Shown: positions 10,747 to 21,889 of the stretch, one piece after another | How positions within the stretch are numbered: position 1 is the stretch's first letter | Layout of the letters: every line of letters begins with the position of its first letter | Made by a program: the position numbers and the translations under genes | Assembly (NCBI GenBank): GCA_029876055.1 | Contig: CM056874.1 | Location: 1,178,001-1,242,000, forward strand | Direction of reading: 5' to 3' | From: Madurella fahalii | Taxonomy: Eukaryota > Ascomycota > Sordariomycetes > Sordariales | Length of the DNA: 64,000 bases | The notes under the pieces: model-generated | Told to the model about the DNA's origin: nothing | What the model saw: the letters and a program-made list of their open reading frames with translations, nothing else | Databases searched by the model: none

Positions 10747-12157
10747 TCAGAGGTCTCCCATAACAGTGTCATGTTGCTTCTGCTCCAGCGCCTTGAAATC
10801 CGTGAAAGCCAACTCGTACCCAAAAGCTAGGGTCATACGTGCGTGCTGGAGCATGTGGTCGAACGACAGATATTTGATCAGATCGTCGGTGCTGTGAATG
10901 TGATTGTCCGAGTACTCGAACGCCGACTCGATGACGAAGGCCGAGGGATACCCGGCCTTGGAAGCCGAGGCATGGTCGGAGCATGCATATCCGCACTTGG
11001 TCTCGACGAAAGGGATATCGCAGTACTGCCGAGATGGGTCAGCCGGGGTCAGCCGGGGTCACGGATAGGACACAGAAGGAAGTGACATACCTCAACAATC
11101 ACCTTCTTGATGAACTCGGTTAGGTTGGGATCGACAAAGTCAACAATAACGCCCACGCTCTCAACATGGCCCGCCTCGAGAGTTCTAGTCACGAAGCCCG
11201 TCATGTCCTGCTGCAGCATGGCCTTGACGTCGCGCCCCTGCTTCTCGTAGGACGAGAAGATGGCCTGGCTGCCGAGGAGACCGCCCTCTTCGGCGCTGTA
11301 CCAGTGGAACTCGAGCGTGTTCTCGTGCTTCCCCTTGACGATGTCCTTGGACTGCAGCAGAACACGGAATGCTTCAAGGATGGTCACGGTGCCGCTGCCG
11401 TCGTCATCAGCGCCCGGGGCTGCGAGCACGCTCGGAAGCCACAGGTTGATCGAGTCCTGATGCGCCCCAATGACCACCGTCGCGTTGGTCTTGCCCGGGA
11501 TCGTCGCAATAATACTGTGCTGTCCCCATGGGTGCTTGAAGTGCTCGGCCCGAACGTAGTCCTCGGCCCCGACCTCCTTGATGGTATCCCGAACCTGGCT
11601 CAGCAGCCACTCGCTTGACTTGCGACCCCAGTCAGACTATTCATGCCGGTTAGTGTATGCGCTCCCGGGATTCGCTGTCACACAACCTACCTTGTAGTAG
11701 CGGGTGTGGAACGATGTGAAGGTCGTGAGGTGCTCTTCCATCTCGGTCTTGGACAGCTTCCCCAGTAGGGGCTCCACTTCCTTCTGCAGCGTCGGCTTAT
11801 CCGGGAAGACGCTCTTCTTCTTGGAGGCAGAGCGGGCGCGGAGCTTGCCAAGATCGGAATTGTTGGTGATGTCAAAGAAGCGCTTGCCACTCTGGTAACG
11901 GACGCGGTCAGTAATCTGGACGACAACAGAGGATGGGTGCCGACCGGACTCACCCGCCGCAGCTCCCACTTTTCGTCTTCTGTCACCCATTTTGTCTCGC
12001 CGGGCCCGAGTTCGATGTGGTACTTTTGCGTGTCCTTGACCTCGGTGGGAATGCCATCTGGATACAGCATTACGCGGTCCGACTCGCCGGCCTCGATGAA
12101 GCGGGCGCTGACCGCTGGGAGCAGCAGCGCAAGGAGGGATGCGTTGGAAACCTTCAT
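10747..12157 (-). CDS. lap1: Secreted leucine aminopeptidase, M28 family (Lap1 type)
   Basis: Four exons (12157-11954, 11891-11691, 11636-11091, 11025-10747) give a 409-residue protein. It removes N-terminal residues, preferably Leu, from peptides outside the cell. It starts with a signal peptide (MKVSNASLLALLLPAVSA). The co-catalytic zinc ligands of the Aeromonas-type M28 fold are all in place: His in GAHQDS, Asp in GADDDGSG, Glu-Glu in SAEEGG, Asp in QQDM and His in CSDHAS. Length fits the family (about 390 residues). Introns are 54-65 bp with canonical sites. The last one carries a small tandem duplication (see 11037-11060). Upstream of the mature enzyme is a propeptide of about 70 residues, typical of the family. 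Confidence 0.93.
11037..11060. repeat. Short tandem duplication inside an aminopeptidase intron
   Basis: The unit GGGTCAGCCG is repeated directly (GGGTCAGCCGGGGTCAGCCGGGGTCAC) within the third intron of the aminopeptidase gene. Splice sites are unaffected. Confidence 0.6.
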
Positions 12158-12705
12158 GATAGGCGATACTTAAGGGTTACGATAGTGAACGACGAGATTA
12201 TTGATGAAAGGAACGAACCAGTGTTGCCGGAACGGTTCGGCTCGGCGACAGCCTTGGGTGGTTGGTGGAAGGACCGAGCTCCGTGTCAGCGGCTGACCTC
12301 GGAGCTGGGGCTAGACTCCCGTCCGGCCTGGGGGGGGCGCGGATCAAGATAACCTGGATCAGACGGGTTGTCGATCGACCGGGCAGGGGTACGTAATTGG
12401 CCCACTCCTGACCGCTGTCAACTGATCTGAAACCCCCCGCTCCAAGCGGGACCGGTACGACAGTCATTCTGGCCGTATGTAGTATGGCGGCCATTGGCGG
12501 CTTCAACGACGCCGGACTTCGCAAGCTTATGATCAGCCCTGCGCAGACTGACAAAGTAGACAGATGTTTTTCAACATTCCGTATCCAGTCAACTATAACT
12601 CTAAAGCTAGACCAATGCCTACCGAGAAAACATGTTGCGCCTCGCTGGTGTTGATGCATGGCACGCTTAGGTAAATCGGACCGTGTGGGTATCATGCTCC
12701 CCCTT
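12158..12705. other. Intergenic, promoter side of the aminopeptidase
   Basis: No convincing gene. A 234-codon minus-strand frame across 12198-12902 overlaps the AFG1 3' end in another frame and is a shadow. Confidence 0.45.
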
Positions 12706-14473
12706 CTACATGCTATCCTCCATCTGCCTGGACCTCGTCTTCGCCCAGTTGTCTCTCTCTTGTTTGCCGCCCTGGCTCTCGAGGCCCATTCCGCGCTCGA
12801 CCCACTGCTTACTGCCCATCTCGCTGAGGCGCGACAGGGCGCGCGCAAACGCAAACGCCTCCTCGTCTCCTGTAAACAGGTTCGATTTGGACAGCTGCTC
12901 AACGTTGTGTTCGAGATCGTCCATCATGTGGCTCATGGCGTCCTCGACGGCGTTGTCATCGGGGGCGCCGGCGCCCTTGCCGGCTTTCATGAGCGACTCG
13001 CGGATCTCGGCCTTTGAAACAAACAGCTCCTGCAACGGCACCGCCGTTGTCAACACCAGTTTAGCGTGCGACTCGTACACAGCGTCGATGAAAGTGATGA
13101 AGCGCCGCGCCAGGTCGCGCTGCCGGTACGTCATGCCGGGAACCTCGGTCACGATGAACGCGTCGTACGACCGCATCAGCTCCAGGTAGTCCGCCGCGCT
13201 GGTGGGTTTGCCAATGAGCTCGTCGAACGTAAACCAGGCGCAGCGGCCGCTGACGCGCGGTACGATGATCTCGCGGCCCCATACCCTCTGGACCTCTGGG
13301 TGCGGCTCGGGCGTGTCCGGGTCGCCCAGGAAGCGGAACCACTTTTCGGCATGCGAGGCGGCATGGGCATCGAGCGGGGTGTGGTAGACGCCCGACGGGG
13401 GCCGGGGGATCTTGCGGTAGTCGGTCGTTGAGTCAAGGTTGATGACGTGCAGACGGTTCTTGAGCAGCTGGATGGCGGGAATAAAGGACTCGCGCTGGAT
13501 GCCGTTCTTGTACAGCTCGTCCGGGTGTCGGTTCGACGTTGTCACCAACACTACGCCGTGCGACATCAGCGACTCGAGGAGCCGCCGCAAGATCATGGCG
13601 TCAGCCACATCGGTGCATTGGAACTCGTCGAAGCACAAAACATTCCCCTGCTCGGCGATCTCGGCCGCCACAAACGGCACGCAGTCGACGTCGCTTCCGT
13701 ATTGCAGCTTCTTCTTGTGTAGTCGTCGGTGCACATCCTGCATGAAGTTATGGAAGTGTATCCTCGTCTTGGACCGTACGGATTGCGGCAGCGTGTCGTA
13801 GAAGAGGTCCATGAGCATCGTCTTCCCGCTGCCGACATCGCCATACAGGTAGAGCCCGCGCGGGAGGTTGCTGGGGATCTCGCGGATCGGAGTCTTGGTG
13901 GCACTGCCGAACCACGAGAAGAGCGACTTGGTCGGCTTCACAGACTCGAGCGTCGGGTGGAGGACAGGCGGCGCGGCATAATGCCTTAGCTCCTCATGCA
14001 GGTGCTGGAGACTTTGGATGATGCCTGTGGGAACACGGAATAGGTGAGTTCAGCATGTCTGCCCCTTCTTCTCACGGGGTCGGCGGACTATCGCCGTCGC
14101 GCCTCACCTCTTTGGTGCTCATCGTTTCGGAGCGCGCCGCTCATGACACGCCGGTCGTATTCTTGAATGGGACCAATGTCCTCGGCATTGGCTGCGGACC
14201 GCATGTCAGCTCATTTCGTAGCCCTTGTTTTCCATCCCCAGACGCACCATTCTCAACAGTCGCCGCTGCCACAGTAGACGCCCTTCTCCTCCTCTGGCCC
14301 GATGTGAAGGATGCAGGGGACGCTGTACGGGGCGCCGTTTCCGGAGCGGTGAAGCGTCCTGGTTGGCTGATTGGCGCGCGTCTATATACCGTACACATGG
14401 TGCGCCGGCGCACACAACTAGATATTGGTCGGACGGCTGTCCTCGCGGGGAGGAGACACTGACGTGGGCGCAT
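12706..14473 (-). CDS. AFG1: AFG1/LACE1-family mitochondrial AAA-type ATPase
   Basis: Three exons (14473-14248, 14191-14108, 14024-12706) encode 542 residues. The first exon is a Ser/Arg/Thr-rich, acid-poor leader (MRPRQCLLPARTAVRP...), typical of a mitochondrial presequence. The ATPase core has Walker A GDVGSGKT, Walker B VLCFDEFQ, a sensor TSNRHPDELYKNG, and the AFG1/ZapE-type blocks HFHNFMQDVHRRLH and WFTFDELIGKPTSAADYLEL. Yeast Afg1 and human LACE1 act in quality control of mitochondrially encoded respiratory-chain subunits, and the same role is inferred here. Introns of 56 and 83 bp have GTGCGT/GTGAGG donors, and the first has a GCTGAC branch site 14 nt before its acceptor. The start is the only ATG upstream in frame that gives a presequence. 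Confidence 0.92.
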
Positions 14474-16104
14474 GGGGGCTCTCGATCTGCTATTGGAGCA
14501 AAGTTTCAGTAATGAGCCCCGCGTGCAGGTACGCACAGAGTAGCCGGGGGGAAGAGGCTCGCTTGACCTACAGCATTGGATGCCACAGCCTGGAAGTTGG
14601 CCGTGGCATTGCGGGCTTTCGTTCCAGTCCTGGGAACTTTGGCAAGCGGCGACAAAAGTTGTTGCCGAAGACCGGACAGCAGCGTTTCTCGGTACGAGCG
14701 TCGGGGCGGTGAATAGAGAACGTGTTGTCCTGTCCTAGCGCACAGGATACATTGTATTATGGGGGACCACAGGCGGTTGTTGCGGAATCGCGAAGTGCCG
14801 AGTCGACCCAATCCGTACAGGTGGTCACATGCGAGCGGAGCAGGCGCGGCAATGGCTCAGTTATCGAGTTGCAGCGCATAAGAATTATGACCGAGACCAA
14901 GATTTGCCTCTCCAAAACAGACGCAAGCGCAGCGATTACGGTCGACAGGACGACGTCAGTTGGTAAACCGCAGTGTTTGTTGGGTCCCGAGGGGAAAGGT
15001 CTTCGCGGAAAGGTAAAAAGCGGGTTTTACCGGATTTCCATTCCACAGCCGGGACAGGGCATCCCAGTGCCGCGGCACTGCCCTGCATGCCACTTGGGCT
15101 GGCGCGGGGTGGCGACGGGATGGCGGGGACCGCCGGCGGGATGATGCAATCTCTGCTAACCCTGAAAATCTTGTTGAACTTGGGTTGGTTGAATGAGTTT
15201 GACCCCGAGATCAGCAAGTCTGACGGGGAGCGGGATGATGGCACTGCTTTCCTCTAGTTACAGTGCATCGCATGGCCTCTATTTCTGCGTAATTTTCTGC
15301 GCTACCCACTACCACATCCCATCTACACTCAGCCGGTGATGGGAATAACCATCGGATGAACAGGGTCCTCCTATTTTCACCGGTCGACTGCAATCTCGTA
15401 CTACGCAAGTAAAGCGCATATAGAGCTGGCGCTGGGGAGAACTTAAACTGGGTTGTTCTGTTGGCACAGTTCCTACACTAGCACAGGGACCACAGCTCGG
15501 GATCCAGAACACCGCGACTCACTCGCCAGCAGGGCAGCTCTGACATGGGAGAGCCGAGGAGTTAGATAAGACAGGCGGCCGCTGCTTGGTGGTAGGGATA
15601 TTAGCGGGGACGGTACCTAGCGTGCTGTGTACTGTAACTTATACTCCAATCCGTATTACCTTGGCTTGATGGGAGTCGATGCAGTGTAGCGAACCTCTTG
15701 GCATGGCCCTGGCCAGCACAAGGACAAGGACGGAGTCTGCAGTCCGCAGATCGCATTCTGCGAAGGGGGAACAAAAATAAGAAGAAAAATAAAATAACAC
15801 TCCATTCCATGGCAGTGGAACCAGCAGGAACCGTCAGACACCGTCAGCAATTAGCTTTCTCCGGTGTCTCCATTCAAGCCCGATTCAACCACTGGACGTC
15901 TTTCCAGCCTCACGGGACGTCCCTACCCTCTGGTGCACTCCACCGCGGGCCTCTTCACCAAGGAAAGAGAGAGAAGGGCTGTCTACCTTCGCAATCGGAC
16001 TTGCCATCTAGAGCCACACACTTCAGCTTGGGATTTCGCTGCGCGGCGTCCCTCTCTGGCGTACATGGTTCTAAGTACAGGTAGCTCTCGAAACCAACAC
16101 AACG
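14474..16104. other. Intergenic, 1.6 kb, no gene seen
   Basis: Spacer between the divergent AFG1 and MYND-like genes. Short frames only. A TC-rich tract directly precedes the MYND-like gene. Confidence 0.45.
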
Positions 16105-18175
16105 ATGAGCTCTCCATCACGGCCCCCGTCGCCATCATCCTCATTATCGTCATCATCATCGTCATGGCCATCATCATCAACAGATCTTCATCAATCGCCA
16201 AACACCCTCGTCGAGCGTTCGACGCAGCCCACCACGCTCAATCTGGCCATCATCGATAACTCCAGTCTCGCTAAGAACAAGGACACCAGCGGCCTCTGCG
16301 TCGGCTGCGGGAACAATCTTCCCGCAGAAAGTCATGGATCTCCACAGTGTGTATCCTGCGACAATTGCGGCCGGGCTACGTGGTGCTCGCCGGCCTGCGC
16401 CTTTGGCGGTTGCCGGGGGACTGCTCCCAACGGCTCCAACATGGTTCTGTGGCTCGGTTCTTACGACACACATCTGCAACTCTGTTCACAGCGTGCGTTT
16501 GCGCCCCCGAAACTCCCGAGCGAACCAAAGACCCGCCGTCGTTGCCGGGCTCTTCTCTTTCCAACAAACAAAGAACGCGCCAAGGCCGTCTGGGTGGACT
16601 ACGACACCGAAACAGCCGCTCTCGACATCGACACCGTAGCCTTGAAAGATTTCGAAATCATACACAGACGTGCCACCTCCTCCGAGTTGTCTCTCGCTTA
16701 CAAGGTCATTCTGCAAAAAGATTCCACTGGCTACTCGAACGACGTAGCTCACAGTATCGCCATAATATATTACCCTCCTGAGGGTGTTAAAATGATTCCC
16801 TCATTCGTCAATAAGTCCATCGCGGCCCTCGGCAAGCCTCAGCAGTTGAAGACGTGGTACGTCAAATCCGGCAGTATTTATAGCCCATTTTCGGTTGTCC
16901 CCGAAGCGAAGGCGATAGATATATGCCCCCCGAGACGCAGGCCCTCGAGGCACTACCTGAGGACCCACCTGAAAGGGAAGAGCATCGCTGACACTGTCGC
17001 ACAGGCGCGGCCCCTTGGTCGCCATCGCCGTGTCCCACAACCCAGGCGGGAAATACTGCTTCGTGGAGCCCTTTGATCCAATTGACCTTTCCCGTACGGT
17101 TGGATGGTTCCGTGACCACAAGGATAATATTGGCTTTCCTGCCCTTGAAGCCGGGTCCCGTTACGCTTGGCCTGTTCTGAAGATGACAGATCGTATGCAT
17201 ACTTTTCTTTCCGTTGCGTTTGGTCCCCTCCCTTCCATGACCGAGATTCAGATGAACATGGCCAGCCCAGCGTTCCACCGAAGTTGGTTGCCTTGCATAG
17301 CCGCCCATCGGCTCGGTCTCCCTTGGTACATCGCCCCGGCGAATTCCGAATCGTGGGACATCAGGGATTACGAAGAGAACGACGATGCCCGCTGGCTGAA
17401 GTAGGTCTTCGCGCGGACGGGGAGTGAGCACACCTGGCGCCGTCAGGTCCACGTTGCGCGCCGCTTCCCCGTACCTGCATTAGCATTAGCGGCCACCCAT
17501 GGTAGCATCCTCATCAGGGACGCCGAGCGAATGCCGGTCTACCCTGAACACGTCAATATGCTCAACCAGTACCTTGACTCAGTATCGAAGCAGAATTTGG
17601 CCTACCCGACTACCGAGGGTTTCCTGCGTTTCTGTAAGAATCATTGTGCCCGGCAGCTCGCCGCAATCCCTCCCAGCCTCCTGTCGTCCTTCGGTCTCGA
17701 GCCTACTACAGACACTCGGGATATGTTGCAATCCATGGACTTGGCCACCATCGAGAACGAAACATTCTGGACAAAGTTTTTTAGGCTGCACAACTTCTAC
17801 AGCAAGCGTCAACCACTATCTGTCGCACGAGACAGATTGGACTCCCTTTTTGCGGCCGCTCACCGAATTATGATGAACGCGAAACGCTCAAAGGCGTTTG
17901 CCGAGATTGCAGACTTCTCCCAAGAACTCCTAATATACCACGACCTGCGGACCGGACACATTCTTGGCCTTCAAACCGGTCTGGGTATCCTGCGTATCGA
18001 GGTTGACGAGTTGGGTGAGCACTTTTGTCTCGATCATAAGCTTCTCGGTGGACTCGGAAGTCCGGAGAGCCCGATACCCGACGAAGACGTGCCTTTGCTG
18101 TCGGAAGAAGGCGAGGACGAGGACGGGGACGAGGACGAGGACCTGAACCAGGAAGGGGGCCAAGAGCAGGCGTAA
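16105..18175 (+). pseudogene. MYND-like zinc-finger protein gene interrupted by one in-frame TAG
   Basis: Exon 1 is 16105-16856. A 148-bp intron follows (GTACGT donor, GCTGAC branch, CGCACAG acceptor at 17004), and exon 2 is 17005-18175. The splice changes LKTW into LKTWRGPLVAIAV without loss of frame. The product would be 640 residues but for a single TAG at 17402-17404 (ARWLK-stop-VFARTG). Sequence before and after it reads as normal protein. Residues about 60-125 hold a MYND-like cluster: CVGC, CVSCDNCG, WCSPAC, then H and C in THLQLC. The Ser-rich N-terminus and acidic C-terminus (EDEDGDEDED) look disordered. Function unknown; MYND fingers usually bind proteins. The TAG could be a true nonsense mutation, a base error, or a UAG edited to UGG. 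Confidence 0.62.
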
Positions 18176-18620
18176 GTGATAGCAGAATATCAGCAGCGTT
18201 GTATTAAGGTTACAGGTTAGCAGCGTGCAGTGAGATTCCATGGGATGCGTCGTGTATATCCTGTGCCAGACCAGGTTCAAATGCTTTCGGTTGTCCTTTC
18301 GGAGGACTCCTATCGAGCTGTAAGATCAGCGTCTAATTAGGTATACATGGGGTAACCGAGGTATTATGCTGCTAGTCATCCGCTGCTGCACGCTTAATCC
18401 ACTCTTATCCCACACCACCTCGGGCCGTTAAAGACCGATGGCCCTTTGGCGCAATCTGATGAATAAATCGGTGGCAGAGATACGGGTCATGATGTTCTTG
18501 GCGCGCACCCACACCCTGCATTCAGTCAGCCCAGCGAGCCAGTCTAACCGCCATCCTCCAGCGTGCTGTACTCTCCTAGAGGCAATATCGAGCGGAGTAG
18601 GATCTTAAGGGAAAAGTTAC
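18176..18620. other. Intergenic, convergent 3' ends
   Basis: Spacer between convergent genes. No coding signal seen. Confidence 0.45.
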
Positions 18621-19343
18621 TCACCGGTCCGATCCATCACCCAGACCGTCGCGGCCCCTCCCCGCCGCTTCCAGACCAACATACCACGTCCCCGCCACCA
18701 CGGCGACCGCCACGCACCGCCGGAACACCGCGTCGCCGTTGAACAGCGCAAAGGTGATCAAGACCGTCTCGAACCCGGCGCACGGCCAGTAGTAGCGCCG
18801 CGGCCGCCAGGTAAACGTCCGGTCGAGCCACCGGCCGTCGCCGCCATCCCCGTCGTCCTCCCACCCCTCACCAATCCCACCCACCACGCCATTCCTTGTC
18901 GACGAGGGGAGGATGCGCCCGTCCCGGATCTCGATCGTCTTCTTGCTGCTCCGTCGCAAAAACCACTTGATGGCCGCGACCCCCGGGACGAGATCAACCT
19001 CGATGGGCGTGGTCAGGGAGGCGACGCAGAGGTGGATGTAGGCTGTGGCGAGGAGGGCGGCGCCGACGAGGAGCGAGTCGGCTATGAGGAGGGCCACGGA
19101 GCCGTCGAAGGCCCAGGAGAGAGGGGTTATCGGGGAGCGGATGACGAGAGCGAGGAGGAGGAGGGTGATTTTCAGGGAGGAGAGCTGGCGGACGCTGACT
19201 TCGGAGCTGGAGTTGGTGTTTGTGCTGGAGAGGGTGTGGATTCGGGTTGCGCCGTGGTGACTCTGTGACGGAGGGGGTGTTAACCGTCCTCCTGGGGGAG
19301 AGCCAAGGTCCCTCGCGATATTGCTCAAGTCAGTAAAAGCCAT
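18621..19343 (-). CDS. Small multi-pass membrane protein, unknown
   Basis: 240 residues from the first in-frame ATG (MAFTDLSNIARDLG). The frame stays open upstream to 19457, but only with a non-ATG start. A Ser/Thr/Pro-rich N-terminus of about 50 residues is followed by hydrophobic stretches: KITLLLLALVIRSPI, SVALLIADSLLVGAALLATA with YIHLCVASL, FETVLITFALF and CVAVAVVAGTWYVGL. That suggests about four membrane passes with a Gly/Asp-rich loop (GEGWEDDGDGGDGRW). I do not recognise the family. Uniform hydrophobic pattern and GC-rich third positions support it as real. Confidence 0.6.
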   Translation of the reverse strand: MAFTDLSNIARDLGSPPGGRLTPPPSQSHHGATRIHTLSSTNTNSSSEVSVRQLSSLKITLLLLALVIRSPITPLSWAFDGSVALLIADSLLVGAALLATAYIHLCVASLTTPIEVDLVPGVAAIKWFLRRSSKKTIEIRDGRILPSSTRNGVVGGIGEGWEDDGDGGDGRWLDRTFTWRPRRYYWPCAGFETVLITFALFNGDAVFRRCVAVAVVAGTWYVGLEAAGRGRDGLGDGSDR

Positions 19344-20623
19344 TGGGGAGAAAACCGCCGACAAGGATGTTGCAGGGCGAATGGAGCTGAAGTTGGTTGT
19401 GCTACCGGCCAGTTGGGGAAACCTAGAGGATATGGGCAATACATGATAAATATTCAAGACGTATCAGTTAGACGCCCCAGAAAGCAATCGGCACCTCTGG
19501 TGGTGGCGGTGCCTGGCCCAAGCCAGCTGCGGCATGGCAATCCTTCGCCTGCACGGTTCTACTTTGTGGCCGTCCAGGGAGTAGGCATCAAGTGCTGAGG
19601 TAGGACAAGGCTGAGCTGAACAGCCCTGCACCAATGAAAAGTGTTGCCATTCTAAATATAGAGAAGTTTATCCTTGCCGTAGGATTTATGGCGCATTGTG
19701 GAGTAATCCTACCTTATTTTTCGCTTGTTCCAGGATGTGATTAATGGTAAGTCTAAGTCCTCGTATTCCTTGTTCTTTTTCAATTTCTCCTCCTATCAAC
19801 GATCAAAAGACTTAAAACAATTCATTACCACTATTGTCGTTCCCTTTCTGAGAAACCGAAGTAAGCTACTACATACTAGTAGACAGAAATAGATCAGCTA
19901 AGCCCATGTTAACAGTCAACGCCTGAATAGGTACGAAGATAATTCTGTGTCCTAACCGCTACAGATGGTGTATGATAGGTTAGATACTTTGAGGTGATCT
20001 CACCGTATGTCGTTATGCATGTTCAGGTACTACTCACATATCTTGCTAGTTGTTTCGTTGGTTGATATGCCCGTGGCATATCCATTCCCCGGACGCCGCC
20101 ACAAACCGCTGTTCCAGCGTGGGTGGCGCGGGGAAGGGAGAGAGAGAGGGAGGGAGGGAGGTAGATCTAGTACCCTCGTCAACTTGGTACATAATGCTGC
20201 TTACGGTTTTCCGGAGTCTTTCTACTCATTTATTGTCCTTGTTCAGAGTTAGGTTAGAATTCTATAGACTGGAGGAGGTAGTTACGATATCAGAAGTGGA
20301 GGATTTCCGAGTCTTCCAAAAGTCTAATTATAAAGGCGTCCTGATAAATCACTTGCTATTTAACGAGAATATACCGAAAGCGCAGAAAGCCGACAGATAA
20401 TGCCCCAACGCTAGTGTTACGGAGCTTTAATGATAGTTGGATCTAGTTTTCTCGACTCTCAGCCCGTAGTTCATCACATGTATATGGATGCAGTCCCTTG
20501 AGACATACCAGCCTCCCCTATCAGATAAACCAACTCACGGACCCATGCACCGAAATATCGCCAATTTATACCATCGACACTGCGTCCAAGCTGGCCGCTA
20601 TTCTAACCCCTATGTCTGCCCGC
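19344..20623. other. Intergenic, partly AT-rich
   Basis: About 1.3 kb without a supportable gene. 19650-20050 and 20250-20480 are AT-richer. A G/A-rich GGGAGAGAGAGGGAGGGAGG tract lies at about 20137-20161. Confidence 0.45.
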
Positions 20624-21889
20624 TCAGCACCATGCATACTTCTCATTCGCAACCCAGTCCAGCTCTGCGGTCGGCTCCTCCCCATACCACATCAAGCTCG
20701 CGATACTCTCCTTGTCGCGGTCGACAAACTCGTATTCGACCCCACACCGCTCAATCAGGCCCCTGAGCTTGGGTGTTGGGTTCCACATTTGCACGTCCTG
20801 CGTCTTCCACTCCGCCGCCTCGGCCTGCGCGATCTGGATAATCGAGCGGAACCCGTCGACCAGCGCCTCATCAGGCTGCTCCTCGTCCTCCACCACGACT
20901 CTCAACACATGCAGTGTGTTCCCCTCCATCTTCTTCAACCCGCCATAGTACCCCCTCATCCAGACCGCCCAGACCCTTTTCCCCGGCTCGCCGGCTACAG
21001 CACCCCGAACAGTCGGTGTCCGCCCGAAGATGCACTTGGTCATAAAGTCCTCCCTCATCAGATGCCACAGCAGCATGTCCAGCTCGGGCAGCAGCGCCAC
21101 GTGTGTCCTCCCAGCCGGCCGCCTCGCGAGGTCGGCCCTCAAAAGCCTCTCATCAACGCAGCATAGCTCCGCCAGCTCATGATAGCCGATGGGGCGGGCG
21201 AGCGCTTCCTCCAGGCGTCCCGGCCTGGGCTGGAACGCGACGTGGGAGCTCGCAAAGGGCGCCCAGCCGTGCCGCGCGTAGAACTTCTTGCCGATATCGC
21301 TGTAGAGCACCGAGAAGAGCGAGTGCGGGCCCCGGCCCGGCCCGGCCCCGTGCTCCACCCCGTTCCCGTTCTCGTTCCCGTTCCCGCTCCGGTTCCCGTT
21401 CCCATTCTGGTCCCCACCATCACCCCCACCCCGCGTCACCCCGTGGACCTGCCACCTCCTGAGCCTCTCGCCGAGCTCGCTCATCATGCGGCTCGCGTAC
21501 CCCCTGCCCCGGAACTGCGGGTCGGTGAAGACGCTCCCGATGCCGTGCGCGGCGCCCTCCTCGACGGTCCCGTCCCGGCCGACGAGCGCCCGCTTGCGGA
21601 TGCTCTCGCACGACGAGAGCACGGGCCGCTCGTCCGGGGGCAAGGACGCCACCGTCAGGATCCAGTGGGTGATGCCGCCGTCCCGGGCGAGCGGGACCGT
21701 GGTTAGGTAGGCCTCCCGGGCGAGGTAGTCCTTCTCGGAGAGGGCGGGACCCCACATGGGATGGGTCAGCTTCCATGTGCGTGTGCGTTCCGCCGGGGTC
21801 GGATGGGTGAGGATGAGTTCTGGGGACGAGGCATCCGGGAGGGGGTAGGGGTAAGGGGAAGAGGCGGTGGCGGTGATGTTGGAGCCCAT
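20624..21889 (-). CDS. LYC1-like GNAT acetyltransferase
   Basis: Intact 421-residue single-exon frame with an ATG start. Similar in layout to the fungal LYC1 family, described in Yarrowia for lysine N6-acetylation in lysine catabolism. N-terminal blocks LTHPTPAERTRTWKLTHPMWG and YLAREAYLTTVPLARDGGI are family signatures. The acetyl-CoA-binding motif A is IGSVFTDPQFRGRGYASRMM (QFRGRGYA matches Q/RxxGxG/A). The second half begins at SVLYSDIGKKFYARHGW. Between them is an unusual Gly/Asn low-complexity insert (GNGNRSGNGNENGNG) encoded at about 21350-21410. Actual substrate is inferred only from family resemblance. Confidence 0.78.
   Translation of the reverse strand: MGSNITATASSPYPYPLPDASSPELILTHPTPAERTRTWKLTHPMWGPALSEKDYLAREAYLTTVPLARDGGITHWILTVASLPPDERPVLSSCESIRKRALVGRDGTVEEGAAHGIGSVFTDPQFRGRGYASRMMSELGERLRRWQVHGVTRGGGDGGDQNGNGNRSGNGNENGNGVEHGAGPGRGPHSLFSVLYSDIGKKFYARHGWAPFASSHVAFQPRPGRLEEALARPIGYHELAELCCVDERLLRADLARRPAGRTHVALLPELDMLLWHLMREDFMTKCIFGRTPTVRGAVAGEPGKRVWAVWMRGYYGGLKKMEGNTLHVLRVVVEDEEQPDEALVDGFRSIIQIAQAEAAEWKTQDVQMWNPTPKLRGLIERCGVEYEFVDRDKESIASLMWYGEEPTAELDWVANEKYAWC

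Noticed and set aside
12198..12902. 234-codon minus-strand open frame
   Set aside because: Overlaps the AFG1 3' exon in another frame, is Arg-rich and shows no family pattern. It is a GC-rich shadow.
17357..17490. Intron covering the TAG of the MYND-like gene (GTAGGT donor)
   Set aside because: Acceptors giving 46, 83 or 89 bp all change the frame, while the unspliced frame continues as good protein on both sides.
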